Shown piece by piece: positions 11,738-15,372 of a DNA stretch of 15,372 bases. Within the stretch, counting starts at the first letter, position 1; every line of letters starts with the position of its first letter. This DNA is from CAZCZY01 sp964503525 (GTDB lineage Bacteria > Patescibacteriota > JAUYIX01), in contig CAZCZY010000041.1 in NCBI GenBank assembly GCA_964503525.1, forward strand, positions 1 through 15,372, written 5' to 3'. Both the position numbers and the translations under genes were made by a program. The notes under the pieces were generated by a model. That model was given only the letters and a program-made list of their open reading frames with translations, did not search any database and was not told the DNA's origin.

Positions 11738-14557
11738 TCAAGTTTCAAGTGGCTCGAGTTCGCCCCAATTTTTGCCGGTACGAACATCAACAACAATTGG
11801 CACGCTGAGTGAGACCACGTTTTCCATGATTTTTTTTGCGGCCGCAGATAGGACGTCAATCTTTTTCTCGGGTACTTCTAGAATCAACTCGTCGTGCACT
11901 TGCATGATCATCATATCTCGAATTTCTGGTAAATCTGCGCGCAACTTAATCATGGCTTTCTTTATTATGTCTGCATTGGTGCCCTGAAATGGGTGATTAA
12001 CAGCGGCCCGCTCGGCCCCGGAGCGTACTTGCCAATTATTCGAACTAATTTCTGGTAAGTAGCGACGGCGCCCAAACAATGTCTCGACGTAGCCGCGCGC
12101 GTGCACCTCCTCGACGATTTTCTCTAGATACTTTTTCAACTTCGGAAACTGTGTAAAGTAATTCTCAATAAATTCGCGCGCGGCGTCTCGGCTCATGCCA
12201 GTTCGTTGTGATAACCCATGTGCGGACAAGCCATAAATCACGCCAAAATTCATGACTTTGGAGGCATTGCGCTCGGCCTTGGTAATTTTGTCGAGCGGTT
12301 TATTCAGCACGCGTGCTGCAGTGGCCGCATGAATGTCCAAACCCTTTTTAAACGCAGCGACCAAGTTGGGATCCTTGGTGAGGTGCGCGGCAATGCGCAA
12401 TTCTATCTGCGAGTAATCGAGCGCGACCAATTGCCGACCACGCTCTGCCACAAAGGCTTTTCGAATTTCGTTGCCGGTGTCGGTTCGTACCGGAATGTTT
12501 TGGAGGTTGGGATCGGAGGATGACAAACGTCCCGTTGCGGCGATCGTTTGATTAAAGCTGGTATGGACGCGATGGGTACCCGGCTCAACTAACTCGGGCA
12601 AGGCATCAATATACGTCGAGATTAATTTACTCAGCTCGCGATATTCCGAAATCAAATCGATGATTGGATGTTTCCCCTGCAATTTTTCCAACTCGCTCGC
12701 CGCTGTAGAGTATCCAGTTTTTGTCTTACTAATACCATCGGTAGAAATTCCGAGCCGATCAAATAAAACTTCTTGCAGCTGTTGTGGCGAACTTATATTA
12801 AATTCTCCTTTGCCCAGCTTTTGAATTTGTTTGCTGAGTTCGCGAACCCGTTTGGAATACCGCGTCGATAATTTTTTAAGAACCGCGGCATCGATCTTTA
12901 CGCCTTTGAATTCCATGTCGGCCAAAATAGGAATCAAAGGCAACTCAAGTTCGTGTAAAATTTCGAGCGCGTGCGGGACTTTGCTCAGCTTTTTTTCGAG
13001 AGGTGCAGCCAGCCGCCAGGTATAATCCGCATCCTCAGCGGCGTAAAAAGTGGCCTTCTCCAGCTCGACTTCCGCAAACGAACATTGCTTGCGACCCACC
13101 CCAATACATTCCTCAATGGGCATCATTTCGTAGCCAAATTCATTAAAGGCCCGCGCCTCCAACGAATTTTGCCGACGCCCCGGATCCAACAGGTAACTTG
13201 CAATCATTGTGTCAAAGACGATGCCGGCGATTTGGATACCGTAATTTTTTAGCACCACCATGTCGTATTTGATGTTGTGACCAATTTTGCCAATTTTTTC
13301 ATTTTGTAAAACTGGCTTGAGCAGCTCGAGTGCGACGCTGCGGGGGCATTGCGGGCCAAGATGCGCCTCGTGACCGACCGGCACATAAAAAGCCTCACCA
13401 TCTGACATGGAGAAAGAAAGACCGACGAGCTCGCACCCCATGGGACCAAGTGCAGAGGTCTCTGTGTCGAGTGCAAACTTTTTTGCGCGTGAGAGTTGTT
13501 CGACCAATTTTTTTAATTTTGCTGACGAGTCAATGCGGTGGTAGCTGGCGGGCAGCGCGTGCACCCGCGCAGCCGGCGCGCGTTCTTCCGATTGTGGCGC
13601 GCGTTCTAGTACACGTTCTGGCGCTGCGGCACCCCGGGCGCGAGGCAGTCGAGCCGCCAGCGTACGAAAGCCCAAATCCGCAAAAAGTTTTATTGCTTTG
13701 CTTGGGTCAAAATCAACCAACTCTGCCGCAGGTAAATTTAACGTTATCGGCACCTTGGTGTCGATCGTTACTAGTTCCTGCGACAAATAGGCCTGTTTTT
13801 CTTGGGCCACCAAGCGCTCAAACAATTTGCCAGCGATTTTGATACCGCGCTTTTTTACTGCTGTCCCTTTTATCTCCGTTACATCATGTATTGCTCGATA
13901 CAACTCATCGAGCGAACCAAAGGCCGCGATCAAACTGGCCGCAGTCTTTTCTCCGACTCCCCTCACGCCCGGGATATTATCGGAAGGGTCGCCGCGCAGT
14001 GCTTTGTAGTCGATCAATTGCCCGGGCTCCAAACCAAATCGTGCGGTAACCGCTTTAGGGTCGTAGACAACCACGTCGGTGATCCCCTTGCGCATGGCAT
14101 ACACACTCACTCGGTCGCGAACCAACTGCAGCGCGTCTAAATCTCCCGTCACCAGCAATGTTTCTATATCTTTAAATGCATGTGCTTGCGCAGCAAGTGT
14201 TCCCAGAATGTCGTCGGCCTCGTAGTTTTTTCGTTCGTGCAGGGGAATATTGAGGGCGGCGACTACCTCTTTGACAATCGGAATTTGCTCGTACAACTCC
14301 GAGGGAGCTTTTTGGCGCGTTGCTTTGTACTCCGCGTATTTTTCGTGCCTAAACGTCGCCGCCGGAAAATCCCACGCGACGATCGCGTAGGTCGGCTGAA
14401 TTTCTTTGAGCGCCTTTAACAATATCGACGTAAAACCAAACACCGCATTGATCGGGGTGCCATCGCGCGTCGTCATTGTTGGGGGCAAGGCATGAAAAGC
14501 CCGATGCAAAATTGAGTTGCCGTCAAAAACCGCGAGTTTTAGCTTTTTCGTGGCCAT
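11738..14557 (-). CDS. polA: DNA polymerase I, three-domain
   Basis: Gap-filling repair polymerase that also removes Okazaki primers. All three activities look intact. The 5' nuclease domain (about 1-305) has VFDGNSILHRAF and the NYEADDILGT and GDPSDNIPGVRGVGEKTA signatures. An Ala/Arg/Glu-rich linker covers 304-335. The proofreading exonuclease has DTET (Asp364, Glu366), GHNIKYD (Asn428, Asp432) and YAAEDADYT (505-513). The polymerase has TGRLSS, motif A (LDYSQIE, Asp714), the O-helix Arg763, Lys767, Phe771, Tyr775, and motif C QVHDE (His888, Asp889). Phe771 matches E. coli Phe762. The length (939 aa) is typical. The ATG lies three bases after the tsaE stop and the gene ends in TGA nine bases before tsaC, so it is the middle of a packed operon. 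The TGA end argues for the standard bacterial code. Confidence 0.97.
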   Translation of the reverse strand: MATKKLKLAVFDGNSILHRAFHALPPTMTTRDGTPINAVFGFTSILLKALKEIQPTYAIVAWDFPAATFRHEKYAEYKATRQKAPSELYEQIPIVKEVVAALNIPLHERKNYEADDILGTLAAQAHAFKDIETLLVTGDLDALQLVRDRVSVYAMRKGITDVVVYDPKAVTARFGLEPGQLIDYKALRGDPSDNIPGVRGVGEKTAASLIAAFGSLDELYRAIHDVTEIKGTAVKKRGIKIAGKLFERLVAQEKQAYLSQELVTIDTKVPITLNLPAAELVDFDPSKAIKLFADLGFRTLAARLPRARGAAAPERVLERAPQSEERAPAARVHALPASYHRIDSSAKLKKLVEQLSRAKKFALDTETSALGPMGCELVGLSFSMSDGEAFYVPVGHEAHLGPQCPRSVALELLKPVLQNEKIGKIGHNIKYDMVVLKNYGIQIAGIVFDTMIASYLLDPGRRQNSLEARAFNEFGYEMMPIEECIGVGRKQCSFAEVELEKATFYAAEDADYTWRLAAPLEKKLSKVPHALEILHELELPLIPILADMEFKGVKIDAAVLKKLSTRYSKRVRELSKQIQKLGKGEFNISSPQQLQEVLFDRLGISTDGISKTKTGYSTAASELEKLQGKHPIIDLISEYRELSKLISTYIDALPELVEPGTHRVHTSFNQTIAATGRLSSSDPNLQNIPVRTDTGNEIRKAFVAERGRQLVALDYSQIELRIAAHLTKDPNLVAAFKKGLDIHAATAARVLNKPLDKITKAERNASKVMNFGVIYGLSAHGLSQRTGMSRDAAREFIENYFTQFPKLKKYLEKIVEEVHARGYVETLFGRRRYLPEISSNNWQVRSGAERAAVNHPFQGTNADIIKKAMIKLRADLPEIRDMMIMQVHDELILEVPEKKIDVLSAAAKKIMENVVSLSVPIVVDVRTGKNWGELEPLET

Positions 14558-14560
14558 TCT

Positions 14561-15049
14561 CTAGCGAGCCTTGCGCGCGACAAATACCCGCTCATCGGGA
14601 ATCCCAAATATTTTTTCTGGAAACGTCACGGTGCGATCGGTTTCGCCAGCACCTATTTTCATTACGATGCGAACGATATTCGGGACAAAATAGCCCTTTA
14701 ATTTATTTCCCCACTCAATAATTGTCACCGTGTGCGGATCGTGAAGGTAATCATCGAGGCCCGCATCAAAAAGTTCCTCCGGTTTTTTTATGCGATAGGC
14801 ATCGGCATGTACCAACCATTTAATGCGCGCTTTGTTTTTTGCCGTGATCGGCAAGAGCCGAAATAAAATAAACGTCGGACTTGTCAATTGATGCGAAATT
14901 TTAAATCCTTCCGCGACGCCCTGGATCATCGTGGTTTTGCCGGCAGCCAATGGGCCCTCAAGACTCACCACCATGCCGCGCGTTAAGCGTGTGCTCAACC
15001 ATTTACCAAATGCGCGTGTGGCGTGCGGATTTTTGAGTTCGATTTTCAT
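14561..15049 (-). CDS. tsaE: t6A biosynthesis ATPase TsaE
   Basis: P-loop ATPase that works with TsaB and TsaD when threonylcarbamoyl is transferred to tRNA adenosine 37; cytoplasmic. Recognised by Walker A GPLAAGKTT (32-40; the common family form is GDLGAGKTT, so Asp and one Gly are replaced), LTSPTF (55-60), HADAYRI (81-87) with the following EELFDAGLDDYL, and IIEWGNKL (110-117). Length 162 aa is normal. The ATG at 15049 has no clear Shine-Dalgarno site. It follows uppP by 44 bases and precedes polA by three, so it belongs to the uppP-tsaE-polA-tsaC group. Confidence 0.93.
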   Translation of the reverse strand: MKIELKNPHATRAFGKWLSTRLTRGMVVSLEGPLAAGKTTMIQGVAEGFKISHQLTSPTFILFRLLPITAKNKARIKWLVHADAYRIKKPEELFDAGLDDYLHDPHTVTIIEWGNKLKGYFVPNIVRIVMKIGAGETDRTVTFPEKIFGIPDERVFVARKAR

Positions 15050-15093
15050 TTAATATAGACAGTACCGCGTTAAGACATTTTCGCGCCAGTTGA

Positions 15094-15372
15094 TTACCAA
15101 ACCCCCAAGATTGCGAGCAGCAAGATCACGCCCCCCAATCCCAACAGGTACGAACCAAACGGTTTGAGCGTGTGCGTTTTTAAGAACTTCAACAAGCCTT
15201 TGAGTGCAAACAGGCCAACGATAAAAGCCACAATGATTCCGACCGCAAGTGGACCCCACGGGGTTGGTTCTGAATTTTGCGAGAGGTCAAGTGCGCTTTT
15301 TACAATGGCGCCAAGCGTGATGGGGCCCGCCATCAAAAAAGAAAAAGTGGCCGCGGCGCTGCGTGTGAGGCC
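15094..15372 (-). CDS. uppP: Undecaprenyl-diphosphatase, C-terminal part (truncated by window edge)
   Basis: Integral membrane enzyme that converts undecaprenyl diphosphate to the monophosphate lipid carrier used for peptidoglycan and wall polymers; also linked to bacitracin resistance. Only the last 92 residues are in the window, and the reading frame stays open to base 15372. GLTRSAAATFSFLMAGPI matches the family pattern LSRxAAAxFSFLLAxP. Three membrane spans follow: around the FSFLMAGPITLGAI segment, around GIIVAFIVGLFAL, and around YLLGLGGVILLLAILGVW at the C-terminus. The catalytic E-rich and GxSRSG motifs would lie in the missing part. It is the first gene seen in the group running to tsaC. 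Any ATG/TTG near 15333-15336 is internal, not the true start. Confidence 0.85.
   Translation of the reverse strand, partial: GLTRSAAATFSFLMAGPITLGAIVKSALDLSQNSEPTPWGPLAVGIIVAFIVGLFALKGLLKFLKTHTLKPFGSYLLGLGGVILLLAILGVW

Noticed and set aside
11223..11987. 254-codon plus-strand frame opposite tsaC and the end of polA
   Set aside because: It lies antisense to two strongly identified genes and crosses their boundary; it shows no recognisable motif.

Overview
The window looks like a piece of a small-genome, Gram-positive-like bacterium, most likely from the Patescibacteria (CPR). That placement is inference. It rests on compact gene packing, almost no Shine-Dalgarno sites, secreted multi-DUF11 proteins, a sortase with an LVETG-type sorting signal, and housekeeping genes of ordinary bacterial type. 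polA ends in TGA, and UGA is not read through in any gene seen, so the standard bacterial code fits and the UGA-recoding CPR lineages do not. Base composition is near 45-50% G+C by eye; the first 600 bases look somewhat richer in G+C.

Layout. (1) 1-600: an orphan plus-strand gene of 150 codons behind a leader that can fold, with a strong ribosome binding site, closed by a strong two-way hairpin terminator. (2) 640-1521, minus: mutM, a base-excision-repair glycosylase with an unusual zinc finger. (3) 1579-7732, minus: a two-gene surface unit. A very large secreted protein (1619 residues: novel N-terminal domain, seven DUF11 repeats, C-terminal cell-wall-binding CWB2 region) is followed by a short membrane-tethered CWB2 protein. 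A textbook sigma-70 promoter drives the unit. (4) 7890-8702, plus: a membrane-bound sortase and, directly after it, a 40-residue single-span membrane protein. (5) 8634-10964, minus: a second secreted protein (776 residues) with the same N-terminal domain and DUF11 repeats, but ending in an LVETG sorting signal. (6) 11132-15372, minus: a tightly packed housekeeping group uppP (partial) - tsaE - polA - tsaC.

The centre of interest is the cell-surface locus at 1579-10964. Two paralogous proteins share about 450-530 residues of N-terminal architecture but end in two different wall anchors: non-covalent CWB2 binding, or covalent sortase attachment. The sortase gene lies between them. A separate small CWB2 protein with its own membrane anchor is co-directional with the larger one. 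The undecaprenyl-diphosphatase at the right edge belongs to envelope lipid-carrier recycling but is part of the housekeeping operon. No rRNA, tRNA, CRISPR array, insertion sequence or phage gene was seen, and there is no gene-free stretch above 300 bases.
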